From positions 1 through 64,000 of the IMG/VR virus record IMGVR_UViG_3300021961_000050: DNA of 64,000 nt; one strand, 5' to 3'. The DNA is from a virus. The translations under genes and the position numbers were made by a program. The notes under the pieces are model-generated. The model did no database searches. It was given only the letters and a program-made list of their open reading frames with translations, and was not told the DNA's origin. Shown one piece after another: positions 52,270 through 60,505 of this stretch (positions are counted from its first letter, which is position 1; each line of letters begins with the position of its first letter).

Positions 52270-53211
52270 ATGGCATACGCACAAGGCGATTTAATTTTAG
52301 ATGATCATTATAATACCTTTGCAACAGGTAATGCAGACGGTACTACTAACCATGCTGTGGCAAATATTAACACTGTATGGGGTGTAGGTAATGGCAACAA
52401 AGGATATGGTCAGACATCAACGTTAAGTGCAGTCAGTGCAGGTAGTACTGTCACAGCAACTCAATGGTCAACTATGATTTCAAGACTAAATTCAATCTTA
52501 ACACACCAAAGTGGCGCAGGATCAGGATTAGGCTTACCAACTGCTGGTAGTACAATTACATATCTGTCAACATTGTCAACTAACGTTACCAATGCTTTTA
52601 ATAACAGATTAAATTTTACCACACGTGGTACTGCTAGTACAACCAACTATGATGGTACTTGGAACGTTGCGGCTCCAACAACCTTTTCACAAAGTAGAAC
52701 AGTAACATTTGCTAGTTCAGATCAAGCAAGATACTTTTTTAATGCAGGTGGACGTGTTGCTATAGTATTAAGTAGTCCAAGTGGCGGTGCAGATACTGCT
52801 AAAGAACAATCAATTACTGCTTTAGCAAACTCTGTTGGTACATTGTATATAGATCAAAGTACCAGTGGTAGAACAGGATCTGGCCAGACATTAAGTGTCA
52901 ATGGTTCAAGTATTGGATTTTGGGATTTAACAACATCAAATCAAACACTGATAACATTGACCTGTACCAATGCTAACTACACAACAAACACAGTTACTAT
53001 AGCGGCTCGTTGCACTGGAACGGCAGGTTCAAACGGTGGTATTGGTAATGTAATCACATTTGATATTACCTACAACGATGCGGCCAATGATGGTGCATGG
53101 AATGATGCGATTAACATGGTGTTAAGAGCGGCTGTTCAAATTACACCCCCAGAAACTACAAACTTAACCAATGTTTGGGGCACAGTGACTCCAGCGGCCA
53201 CAGCAAACTAG
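52270..53211 (+). CDS. Tail fibre/virion structural protein
   Basis: 313 residues. MAYAQGDLILDDHYNTFATG, then Thr/Ser/Asn-rich beta sequence (TTFSQSRTVTFASSDQARYF, FNAGGRVAIVLSSPSGGADT) ending PPETTNLTNVWGTVTP. I recall related proteins at the end of marine myovirus fibre operons. Last gene of the structural module; its TAG is directly followed by TTGACA of the next promoter and a UUCG-loop terminator. Role likely an adhesin or fibre-tip protein. Confidence 0.65.
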   Translation: MAYAQGDLILDDHYNTFATGNADGTTNHAVANINTVWGVGNGNKGYGQTSTLSAVSAGSTVTATQWSTMISRLNSILTHQSGAGSGLGLPTAGSTITYLSTLSTNVTNAFNNRLNFTTRGTASTTNYDGTWNVAAPTTFSQSRTVTFASSDQARYFFNAGGRVAIVLSSPSGGADTAKEQSITALANSVGTLYIDQSTSGRTGSGQTLSVNGSSIGFWDLTTSNQTLITLTCTNANYTTNTVTIAARCTGTAGSNGGIGNVITFDITYNDAANDGAWNDAINMVLRAAVQITPPETTNLTNVWGTVTPAATAN

Positions 53212-53240
53212 TTGACAGACTAACTTATTTGTTATATAAT
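53212..53240 (+). promoter_or_regulatory. Consensus sigma70 promoter for the 53-64 kb cassette
   Basis: Exact TTGACA (53212-53217), 17-base spacer, exact TATAAT (53235-53240). The start is predicted at about 53247, inside the 5' arm of the adjacent terminator, so transcripts from here lose that stem and read through. Confidence 0.8.
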
Positions 53241-53267
53241 AAAAGGCACTTCGGTGCTTTTTATTTT
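53241..53267 (+). terminator. Intrinsic terminator of the fibre operon
   Basis: Stem AAAAGGCAC/GTGCTTTTT (one G-T pair) closed by a TTCG tetraloop (53250-53253) and followed by ATTTT. The stem begins one base after the TATAAT of the promoter for the next operon. Confidence 0.85.
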
Positions 53268-53296
53268 GGTTGAATTTCTAGAAGATAATTATATGT

Positions 53297-53611
53297 ATGA
53301 ACACTGTTGATCAATTAGTTGAAGAAATTAAGTTAGCCACGGATTATCAAACTAACAAAAAAATTCTTAAAGAAAAGATTCTAACAGATCTGCACATGAC
53401 TTATAATGGCGGACTCTTTAAGATTACTCCTGAGATATTGGCCTTTGTAACTACTTGGCCTGACGATGAATTGTTCTTAGAAGATGTCTACGAAAATCCT
53501 ATAAAAATTAATAAATTAGAATTTTTAGATCTATCTCGTCAGCATTATCAACAGACAATGAATACTTGGCATATAGAACATGAAAAAATCAAACGAATTA
53601 GAAAGGTCTAG
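53297..53611 (+). CDS. Unrecognised helical protein, first gene of the cassette
   Basis: 104 residues. NTVDQLVEEIKLATDYQTNK, then a central FKITPEILAFVTTWPDDELF and LEDVYENPIKINKLEF. Helical, with no cysteines, membrane segment or signal. I recall similar small phage proteins after fibre genes without known function. The next ORF starts 32 bases before its stop. It could be a regulator or partner of the enzymes that follow; not known. Confidence 0.55.
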   Translation: MNTVDQLVEEIKLATDYQTNKKILKEKILTDLHMTYNGGLFKITPEILAFVTTWPDDELFLEDVYENPIKINKLEFLDLSRQHYQQTMNTWHIEHEKIKRIRKV

Positions 53612-54365
53612 AGGGGTTCTACTATTTGCATCTAATACAGAAACAGTTGACTATGTAAAAATAGCAAATAGATCAGCAAAATTAATAGAACATTTCTTAA
53701 ACGTACCTGTAACCATAGTATCTAATCAAACAACAAGTGCCAATAAAAGATTTTCAATTGACTCAGGCACATTTGAGCAATGGAATAATTTAGATCGTTA
53801 CATGGCCTATCAGTTAAGTCCCTATGATCAAACTTTGTTGTTAGATTCTGACTATCTTGTTCTTGACAAGAATCTGCTGAAACTTTTTGATGTTGTTAAT
53901 GATTACATCATTCCATTTAATAACATTAACATTGATAATTTGACAATGCCTAAAGACACCATGGGAACACACAGTTTGCCATTTCTTTGGGCTACGATTG
54001 TAGCATTTAATAAAACAGACAAAACAGAAAAACTATTTGATTTGGTAAAGCGTGTACAAAAGAATTTTAAATATTATACCAAACTTTATAACATTAAAAA
54101 TACCAATTACAGAAATGACTATGCCTTCGCCATAGCAGACAATATCATCAACGGATACACACAAGATTGCAGGCATTATCTACCATGGACTATGTTAACC
54201 GTGTCAAATAAAATTAAATCAATGCGAATTGAGGATGGATTAATTAAGATCAAAGAACAAGATAAAGCTCTGGTATCCCCCTTACAAAGCCTTCATATTA
54301 TGAGCAAACAATGGTTGTTGTCAGACGAATGTGAACAATTTATCAATGAGGCCATCAATGGATAG
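53580..54365 (+). CDS. Glycosyltransferase-like protein (GT-A type), copy 1
   Basis: 261 residues. GVLLFASNTETVDYVKIANR (N-terminal nucleotide-binding strand), then QLSPYDQTLLLDSDYLVLDK near 77-96 with a DSD triad typical of metal-dependent GT-A enzymes, and LPFLWATIVAFNK. A GT8-like transfer from a nucleotide sugar is plausible. It lacks a membrane anchor, so it is cytosolic. It is a distant paralogue of the next gene, which it overlaps by eight bases through the junction AATGGATAG. Confidence 0.65.
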   Translation: MKKSNELERSRGVLLFASNTETVDYVKIANRSAKLIEHFLNVPVTIVSNQTTSANKRFSIDSGTFEQWNNLDRYMAYQLSPYDQTLLLDSDYLVLDKNLLKLFDVVNDYIIPFNNINIDNLTMPKDTMGTHSLPFLWATIVAFNKTDKTEKLFDLVKRVQKNFKYYTKLYNIKNTNYRNDYAFAIADNIINGYTQDCRHYLPWTMLTVSNKIKSMRIEDGLIKIKEQDKALVSPLQSLHIMSKQWLLSDECEQFINEAING

Positions 54366-55176
54366 ATTTAAACAACAACAGGGTTTTCTAACCATTGCAC
54401 AAAATACAACGGTTGATTATTTAAATTTAGCATATCACCAGGCTAAATCAATAAAACAAACACAAAAGATCAATAATTATGCAGTACTAGTTGATCAAAA
54501 GACATTTGAACAAGTCACTGACCTACATAGAACAGTGTTTGATTATGTTATTCTGATAGAAAATGATCAAGCAGAAAATGATCTTTGGAAACTGCGTAAT
54601 GAGTGGCAGGTTTTCAATCTCACACCATTTAAAGAAACCATTAAATTAGAAAGTGATTTAGTTTTTACAAGATCTGTTGATCATTGGTGGACTGCGTTAA
54701 GATTAAAAGATGTTTGTCTCAGTTACCAATGTAAGAATTTTCAAGGACAAACAGTACCCAAATCAAGATACAGAAAATTGTTTTATGATAATGATTTACC
54801 AGATGTTTATAACGGTATGATGTATTTTCGTTATAGTCAAACTGCGGCAGATTTTTTTAGGACTGCCAGAAAGATCTATGAAGAATGGCCCACAGTTACT
54901 AAAAATTTATTGAATTGTTCAGACAAAGAACCTACCACTGATGTGGTTTATAGTTTAACAGCAAAACTTTTAGGTAAAGAAAATTTTTACGTTCCAAGTT
55001 TAGATTTTTTTAATTTTGTACACATGAAACCACAAATACAAAATTGGTCAGATCACCAATGTTGGACAGACTATGTGTTAGTTGAACAAGATAATGCCAT
55101 GTTAAGAATTAATAACACCAATCAATACTATCCTGTTCACTATTATGAAAAGGACCTATTTAATGTCCAAAGCTGA
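54358..55176 (+). CDS. Glycosyltransferase-like protein, copy 2
   Basis: 272 residues from the ATG at 54358 inside the previous gene's stop region (AATGGATAG); a longer frame from 54331 is unlikely. Same layout as copy 1 (GFLTIAQNTTVDYLNLAYHQ, NLTPFKETIKLESDLVFTRS near 88-107), but the acidic triad is ESD rather than DSD. NGMMYFRYSQTAADFF follows. It could use the same sugar type with altered metal binding or be a non-catalytic partner. Confidence 0.6.
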   Translation: MDRFKQQQGFLTIAQNTTVDYLNLAYHQAKSIKQTQKINNYAVLVDQKTFEQVTDLHRTVFDYVILIENDQAENDLWKLRNEWQVFNLTPFKETIKLESDLVFTRSVDHWWTALRLKDVCLSYQCKNFQGQTVPKSRYRKLFYDNDLPDVYNGMMYFRYSQTAADFFRTARKIYEEWPTVTKNLLNCSDKEPTTDVVYSLTAKLLGKENFYVPSLDFFNFVHMKPQIQNWSDHQCWTDYVLVEQDNAMLRINNTNQYYPVHYYEKDLFNVQS

Positions 55177-55528
55177 AGAAGAATTTTTAAAGGCCATGCG
55201 GGAATATATTCCGCCATTGGTTAAACCTGATGAGTACCGTGCCTATTATGATGAAAATGGTTGGATTATATTCTTTGCGGCTAACCAATTTCCTCCAGAG
55301 GGTAATTGGATTAACATTGATAAAGATCTATATATCACACATAATTGGACTAACCTTAAAGTCATTGACAATGCTATCAAAAAGGTTGAAATTGACACCA
55401 GTTTTCGTGTACAATTAATTAAGAGTGATCATGGATTTAGGACTGTTCAAAATCATGCTGGTTTAATCTTAGAAGAAGACGAGGAATATTCTGATGTAGA
55501 CTACTATGACATCAGAAAAAACATATAA
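55163..55528 (+). CDS. Unrecognised small protein in the cassette
   Basis: 121 residues from the ATG at 55163, supported by AAGGA eight bases upstream; six extra residues would come from 55145. EEEFLKAMREYIPPLVKPDE, YYDENGWIIFFAANQFPPEG and a very acidic C-terminus (LEEDEEYSDVDYYDIRK). I recall comparable phage hypotheticals. Overlaps the previous gene by 14 bases and the next by one. Function unknown. Confidence 0.55.
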   Translation: MSKAEEEFLKAMREYIPPLVKPDEYRAYYDENGWIIFFAANQFPPEGNWINIDKDLYITHNWTNLKVIDNAIKKVEIDTSFRVQLIKSDHGFRTVQNHAGLILEEDEEYSDVDYYDIRKNI

Positions 55529-56421
55529 TGACACAAATCATTGACATCGCAGATTTAGACTGCGTTTATCTCAGTTATGATGAGCCCAAAAAGGAAGAGT
55601 TTTGGATTAAAATTCAAAATATGGTACCTTGGGCAAAACGTGTAGATGGAGTAAAAGGTTCAGATGCCGCACACAAAGCCGCGGCCAATGCCAGTGACAC
55701 TGATCGTTTTATACTGATAGATGGTGATAACTTGCCTGACGCTAACTTTTTTAATCTACAGTTAACTTTGGATGATTCTAATAGAGATTCAGTATTTCGT
55801 TGGCGAGCAAAAAATGCAATAAACGGACTACAATATGGCAATGGAGGATTAAGTTGTTGGACCAAAGAGTTTATCTATAACATGCGTACACATGAAAACA
55901 CAGATGGTAAGGAAGAAAATGATGTAGAGTTTTGTTTTTATCCTAACTATTGGGCCATGCACGACTGTTATTCAACTACATACCCCAACCAGACTCCATT
56001 CCAAGCATGGCGAGCAGGATTCCGTGAAGGTGTTAAAATGAGTCTAAACAGAGGACGTAAGCCTACGGTGGAAGAATTTAAACAGCAGGTTCATGCACGT
56101 AACTATGATCATTTATGTATTTGGCAGACAGTAGGGGCAGACGTTGACAATGGATTTTATTCTATCTATGGTGCCAGATTAGGCACACATCTAACCATGT
56201 TAGAAGATTGGAATTATCAGTTAGTACAGGACTTTGATGAGTTAGCTTTGATGTGGCCTACTTTTCAAGATGCCACGCCTGATCATTGTAAGAATCTAGG
56301 AGAAAGTCTACGTACCTGTTTGGGATTAGACATAGTAGACATGGATCCAGAAGAAAGCAAATTTTTTAAACATCATTACAAAAGTAACTTTCATAATAAA
56401 GGTATAATGCTACGTGAGTAA
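55528..56421 (+). CDS. Glycosyltransferase-like protein with DGDN motif
   Basis: 297 residues. DRFILIDGDNLPDANFF near 59-75 gives a D-x-D-type acidic triad; NAINGLQYGNGGLSCWTKEF and FCFYPNYWAMHDCYSTTYP follow, as in phage and bacterial glycosyltransferase-like proteins with Gly-rich acceptor segments. No membrane segment. Sugar and acceptor unknown. Overlaps the next gene, which starts with GTG, by eight bases. Confidence 0.65.
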   Translation: MTQIIDIADLDCVYLSYDEPKKEEFWIKIQNMVPWAKRVDGVKGSDAAHKAAANASDTDRFILIDGDNLPDANFFNLQLTLDDSNRDSVFRWRAKNAINGLQYGNGGLSCWTKEFIYNMRTHENTDGKEENDVEFCFYPNYWAMHDCYSTTYPNQTPFQAWRAGFREGVKMSLNRGRKPTVEEFKQQVHARNYDHLCIWQTVGADVDNGFYSIYGARLGTHLTMLEDWNYQLVQDFDELALMWPTFQDATPDHCKNLGESLRTCLGLDIVDMDPEESKFFKHHYKSNFHNKGIMLRE

Positions 56422-57259
56422 GCCTATATTACCTTTTCTTGAAACTATGATTACACAGGTTTGTAATATCAGCTGTCTAGGTTGTACAAACTACAGTGAT
56501 CTGACACACCAAGGATACGTTAGTTGGCAACAGGGTAAAGAATGGTTAGAGCCATGGCTAAGCAGGATAGATATTCCTGACTTTGGCATCATGGGAGGTG
56601 AGCCTTTGATTAATCCTGAAGTTGAGCATTGGATCTTAGGTATCAGACAGTTAATGCCTAAGACACAGATAAGATTTACTACTAATGCTTTGTTGTTAGA
56701 AAAGAAATGGCATCTAGTAGATCTAATGTCAGAACTTGGTAATTGTGTACTTAAAATAACAGTGCATGAAAACAATCCTGTGATTGAACAAACTATAGAA
56801 AAGATATTTAACAGTTATGATTGGAAACCTGTTACTGAGTATGGCATTGATAGATATGTCACTGATAAAGATTTTAAGTTTCAAATTAATAGACCAAAGA
56901 CCTTTATTAAATCTTACAAAAATAATTATGCTAACATGATGCCATATTCAAGTGACCCTGTAAAGGCATTTGAAATATGCTGTCAAAAAAATTGCCCTTT
57001 ACTTTACCAAGGACGTATCTATAAATGTAGCACTAGTGGGCTATTGAAGGAAACTTTAGAAAGATTTGGTAATCCAAATTTTGAACAGTGGAAAGATTAT
57101 GTAACTGATGGTATTGGGTTTGATTGTACCAATTCTGAACTAGCAACATTTATAAACAACTTTGAAAAACCTGAGCAGATCTGTAGAATGTGCCCTACTG
57201 TAGATGATTCTGCTACTATAGATCATTATGCTACAGTAACAAGGGGAAAATATGCTTAG
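56414..57259 (+). CDS. Radical SAM enzyme (no N-terminal twitch)
   Basis: 281 residues, starting with GTG. C17-NIS-C21-LG-C24 is the CxxxCxxC cluster motif directly at the N-terminus; IMGGEPLINPE is the SAM-binding GGEP. Further cysteines (ICCQKNCPLLYQGRIYKC, and ICRMC near the end) suggest one auxiliary Fe-S site. It is shorter than and different in order from the other radical SAM enzymes in this cassette. Substrate unknown; context of glycosyltransferase-like genes hints at sugar or surface-polymer chemistry. Confidence 0.82.
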   Translation: MSKPILPFLETMITQVCNISCLGCTNYSDLTHQGYVSWQQGKEWLEPWLSRIDIPDFGIMGGEPLINPEVEHWILGIRQLMPKTQIRFTTNALLLEKKWHLVDLMSELGNCVLKITVHENNPVIEQTIEKIFNSYDWKPVTEYGIDRYVTDKDFKFQINRPKTFIKSYKNNYANMMPYSSDPVKAFEICCQKNCPLLYQGRIYKCSTSGLLKETLERFGNPNFEQWKDYVTDGIGFDCTNSELATFINNFEKPEQICRMCPTVDDSATIDHYATVTRGKYA

Positions 57260-58229
57260 TCTAGCATTAAGAGATAATCTTCCCTGGGATCAAGATTTAG
57301 TTTGGACGTATCTTTACCAACAATTAGAATCAGATATGCCTATCACAATAGATATTTGTCCTGAGGCTTGTTGTCTAAGATCTGCTGGTGTTTATGATTT
57401 GCTTGACAAATTTTGTGTTACTGTTGGATACAATAAAACCATTACAATTAAAACTGCTAATATGATCGAGTATCATTCAATTTACAAAATAGAACGGAAC
57501 GCAGGTAGTTGGTATGAACTTCCTTTACTACAACAATGGTTGAAAGATAATCCAATTATATATACAACTACTCCTTCAAAAATGTTTGGATGCTTTAACA
57601 GTAGAAATCACTGGTCAAGACTTTGGTTGTCAACAATCTTATACAATTACTATAAAGAAAAATCTTTATTAACCTACCACTATGATGGTACCGTTATAAA
57701 TTTTAACTACGATCTCTATATAGGTATTGACGATTTGATTAAAAGAGACTGTGAGCAAATTACACAGGCCTACAACTTTTTACAAAACTGTCCGTTGACA
57801 TTAGATCAGATAAATGAATATCCTATACAGCATCCTGCTAATATGTCATTGTTAAAATTTTATCAAGATCTATTTGTTGATATTGTATCTGAAACAAATG
57901 TTGCAGGGAATAGTTTTCTAGTTACTGAAAAAACCTGGCGTTCAATTATATCTAAAAGACCATTTATTGTGATGTCAAATCAGGGATTCTTACACCATTT
58001 AAAAAAATTAGGATTTAAAACATTTGATTTTTATTGGTCAGAAGAGTATGATCAAAACTCTGATAAAAATAGAATAAAACATATTATTGATTTATTAGAT
58101 CAACTGTCTAAACTAACATTGGTCCAAGTTGAAGAAATGTTGAAAGACATGGATGATATTTTAGAACACAATCTATCAGTGTTTAACAGTTTGTCTTTTG
58201 GTAGACTCAATGAGATTTTCAATGGATAG
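57252..58229 (+). CDS. Glycosyltransferase-like protein (GT-B-like C-terminus)
   Basis: 325 residues. The C-terminal part ETNVAGNSFLVTEKTWRSII then SKRPFIVMSNQGFLHHLKKL and GFKTFDFYWSEEYD fits a pattern in phage and bacterial fucosyl- or similar transferases (TEK-x-x(R/K)-x(5)-(R/K)PF...LGF-x-T-F). The N-terminal half has PITIDICPEACCLRSAGVYD with three Cys. The donor sugar cannot be told. Overlaps the previous gene by eight bases and the next by eight. Confidence 0.6.
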   Translation: MLSLALRDNLPWDQDLVWTYLYQQLESDMPITIDICPEACCLRSAGVYDLLDKFCVTVGYNKTITIKTANMIEYHSIYKIERNAGSWYELPLLQQWLKDNPIIYTTTPSKMFGCFNSRNHWSRLWLSTILYNYYKEKSLLTYHYDGTVINFNYDLYIGIDDLIKRDCEQITQAYNFLQNCPLTLDQINEYPIQHPANMSLLKFYQDLFVDIVSETNVAGNSFLVTEKTWRSIISKRPFIVMSNQGFLHHLKKLGFKTFDFYWSEEYDQNSDKNRIKHIIDLLDQLSKLTLVQVEEMLKDMDDILEHNLSVFNSLSFGRLNEIFNG

Positions 58230-58968
58230 ACTGTTTACCTTTGGTTGTAGTTTTACAAAATATTGTTGGCCAACTTGGGCTGACATCTTAGCACAATCAG
58301 CTGAGCATTATGAAAACTGGGCAACTCCTGGTGGAGGCAATCAATACATTTTTAACAGTTTGATAGAATGTCATAAACGAAATAGTCTGACTGCCAACGA
58401 CACCGTAATTATAATGTGGACCAGTATCAGTCGTGAAGATAGATATATTAGAGACAAAGGATGGTTAACACCTGGTAGTATCTTCAATCAAACAGACTAT
58501 GATAAAAATTTTGTAAAAAATCTAGCAGATCCATATGGTTATTTGATTAGAGATCTAGCAATCATATCAGCTACACGCATGATATTAGATCAAATTGGAT
58601 GCCAATGGCACTTTTTATCAATGGTACCTATAGAATATCATGATGACAGTACATATTTTAAGAAAGATCTAAAGATTACAAAAGAAATTAAAGATTTATA
58701 TCAGATAGAACTTGATCTGATTAAACCTAGTGTGTTTGACACAGTGTTTAATGGGGATTGGTCCAGCAGAAAACATCTAAAACCACAGGTTGATGATAAT
58801 CACCCTACGCCTGGTGAACATTTAATTTACTTAAATACAATACTGCCTCAATATAATATTAGTAATGACACAGTTAATTTGGTTAAGTTGAGCGACCAAA
58901 TTGTATTAGACAATCTGCCATTTGATTGGCAGGGTTGGAAATTAAATCAATTAGGAATGAGATTCTAA
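58222..58968 (+). CDS. SGNH/GDSL-like hydrolase or acyltransferase
   Basis: 248 residues from the ATG at 58222; this start uses the same AATGGATAG junction as 54358. An ATG at 58210 would add four residues. Block I is FTFGCSFTKY with Ser near residue 10, block III is TPGGGNQYIFN (GxxN), and block V is DDNHPTPGEHL (DxxH), the catalytic triad regions. The family removes or adds acyl groups on sugars and polysaccharides. No signal peptide, so the substrate should be cytoplasmic. Its stop shares one base with the next ATG (TAATG). Confidence 0.72.
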   Translation: MDRLFTFGCSFTKYCWPTWADILAQSAEHYENWATPGGGNQYIFNSLIECHKRNSLTANDTVIIMWTSISREDRYIRDKGWLTPGSIFNQTDYDKNFVKNLADPYGYLIRDLAIISATRMILDQIGCQWHFLSMVPIEYHDDSTYFKKDLKITKEIKDLYQIELDLIKPSVFDTVFNGDWSSRKHLKPQVDDNHPTPGEHLIYLNTILPQYNISNDTVNLVKLSDQIVLDNLPFDWQGWKLNQLGMRF

Positions 58969-60362
58969 TGAGTGAAAAATCAAAATTTATGGCTTCCGCA
59001 GAGGATATGAAAGATCGTTTAGGAACGGCTCTCTGTTTGGCTAAATGGCAACAGGTCAGTCTACATCTTACCACAGGCATGACCAACTCATGCTATCATC
59101 CACCATTACACGAAATTGATCCTAGTGTGATTGAAATTAAACCAGCGGCCTTGCATAATACAGAACATAAAAAACAACAGCGTAAAAAAATGTTAGCAGG
59201 TGATCGACCCAAGGAGTGTAACTACTGCTGGCACATGGAGGATGCTGGACATTTAAGTGATCGTCATTATCGCTCAGGTGAACCATGGGCTTTAGAACAC
59301 TTTGACTCTATTGTCAATAGTCCATGGGACCAAGATGCTACTCCCAGTTATGTAGAAGTTAACTTTAATCATGCCTGTCAAATGGCCTGTAGTTATTGTT
59401 CACCACAGTATTCAACAGAATGGGGTAAAGACATAGAACGCTGGGGTGCTTACCCCACGTCAACACCACATAACGCACCTGAACATTTTCAAGGAAGACG
59501 CAAGCCTATACCTAACAGAGAACATAATCCCTATGTAGAAGCATTTTGGAAATGGTGGCCTGAATTATACGGATCATTGAAACATTTTCGTATGACAGGT
59601 GGCGAGCCCTTAATGGATAAGAATACATACAAAGTTTTTGATTATATTCTAACTTTACCTAAAAAAGATCTGCACGTTGATGTAACATCAAACTTTTCAG
59701 TAGAACCTAAACTGTTTAATCAATACATTAACAAAGTCAAAGAACTCTGTACAGATGAAAAGATTGAACACTTTATGCAGTATGTAAGTATAGACACAGG
59801 TATACCTAATCATGCTGAATACATCAGACACGGACTCCAATGGCAAAGATTTGAAACATATATTCATCAGTACTTAACCAGAGTACCTAATAGAAACAGT
59901 TTAACTTTTATTGTTACTCTAAATAATTTAAGTATACTAGGTCTACAAAGATTGCTTGAAAATATTTTAGAATATCGTAAACTATACAGTGAAAACTATC
60001 AACGCATTTGGTTTGATACTCCAGTACTACGTACACCAAATTGGCAGAGTCTACAGATATTACCACCAACGTATAGTAAGATATTAGAAAAAACCATTCA
60101 ATGGATGAAACTTCATCGCTTAGAAGAAGGATCTAATAATTTTGTTGGATTTAAAGATTATGAAATTCAAAGATTAGAAAGAGATCTTACTTGGATGCAA
60201 CGTGGTAAAAAACTCACTAAAGACTATCTACATAAACAAAGAGCAGACTTCTATAGATTCTTTAATGAATATGACAAACGTAGAAACATTAGTTTTGAAG
60301 ATACCTTTCCACAAATGAAAGATTTTTGGCAGGAGTGTAAATGGCATGCAGAAAATTCATGA
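58968..60362 (+). CDS. Radical SAM enzyme with N-terminal cysteine domain, paralogue 1
   Basis: 464 residues from the ATG at 58968 (TAATG overlap). N-terminal auxiliary-cluster cysteines C42, C84 and C87 (SCYHPP ... ECNYCW), radical SAM motif C137-QMA-C141-SY-C144, MTGGEPLMD, then VSIDTG. The C-terminal tail FYRFFNEYDKRR ... FPQMKDFW resembles the tails of the next two enzymes. Very similar in layout to 60506-61852. It likely abstracts hydrogen from a peptide, protein or glycan; no substrate can be named. Confidence 0.85.
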   Translation: MSEKSKFMASAEDMKDRLGTALCLAKWQQVSLHLTTGMTNSCYHPPLHEIDPSVIEIKPAALHNTEHKKQQRKKMLAGDRPKECNYCWHMEDAGHLSDRHYRSGEPWALEHFDSIVNSPWDQDATPSYVEVNFNHACQMACSYCSPQYSTEWGKDIERWGAYPTSTPHNAPEHFQGRRKPIPNREHNPYVEAFWKWWPELYGSLKHFRMTGGEPLMDKNTYKVFDYILTLPKKDLHVDVTSNFSVEPKLFNQYINKVKELCTDEKIEHFMQYVSIDTGIPNHAEYIRHGLQWQRFETYIHQYLTRVPNRNSLTFIVTLNNLSILGLQRLLENILEYRKLYSENYQRIWFDTPVLRTPNWQSLQILPPTYSKILEKTIQWMKLHRLEEGSNNFVGFKDYEIQRLERDLTWMQRGKKLTKDYLHKQRADFYRFFNEYDKRRNISFEDTFPQMKDFWQECKWHAENS

Positions 60363-60501
60363 CAATACCTGCCCAGCATTTTTTAATGACGCTACAATAG
60401 ATCCTTCTGGTTCTTATAGTCCTTGTACTGCTTTAGGCGGTGGAGCATTTAAATTTCCTAATAAAACATTTAAAGAATTTAGTAAACTTTTAGATATTTA
60501 A
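60346..60501 (+). CDS. 51-residue ORF resembling a detached twitch segment
   Basis: An ORF too short for routine listing, starting inside the previous gene's 3' end: MQKIHDNTCPAFFNDATIDP, then SGSYSPCTALGGGAF and KFPNKTFKEFSKLLDI. The order Cys ... acidic/Gly turn ... PC ... Gly ... TFKEF parallels the N-terminal twitch opening of neighbouring enzymes (for example FCLIPW ... DGRAYPCC ... GNL). It stops five bases before the ATG of the next radical SAM gene. It may be a truncated remnant, a stand-alone cluster-binding or recognition protein, or, less likely, a modified peptide. Translation is unproven; AGGAG lies 11 bases before the start. Confidence 0.5.
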   Translation: MQKIHDNTCPAFFNDATIDPSGSYSPCTALGGGAFKFPNKTFKEFSKLLDI

Positions 60502-60505
60502 GAGA

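Noticed and set aside
60341-60400. Alternative small ORF MACRKFMTIPAQHFL in another frame over the radical SAM gene end
   Set aside because: Only about 19 codons and no similarity to neighbours; the 51-residue frame is the better candidate.
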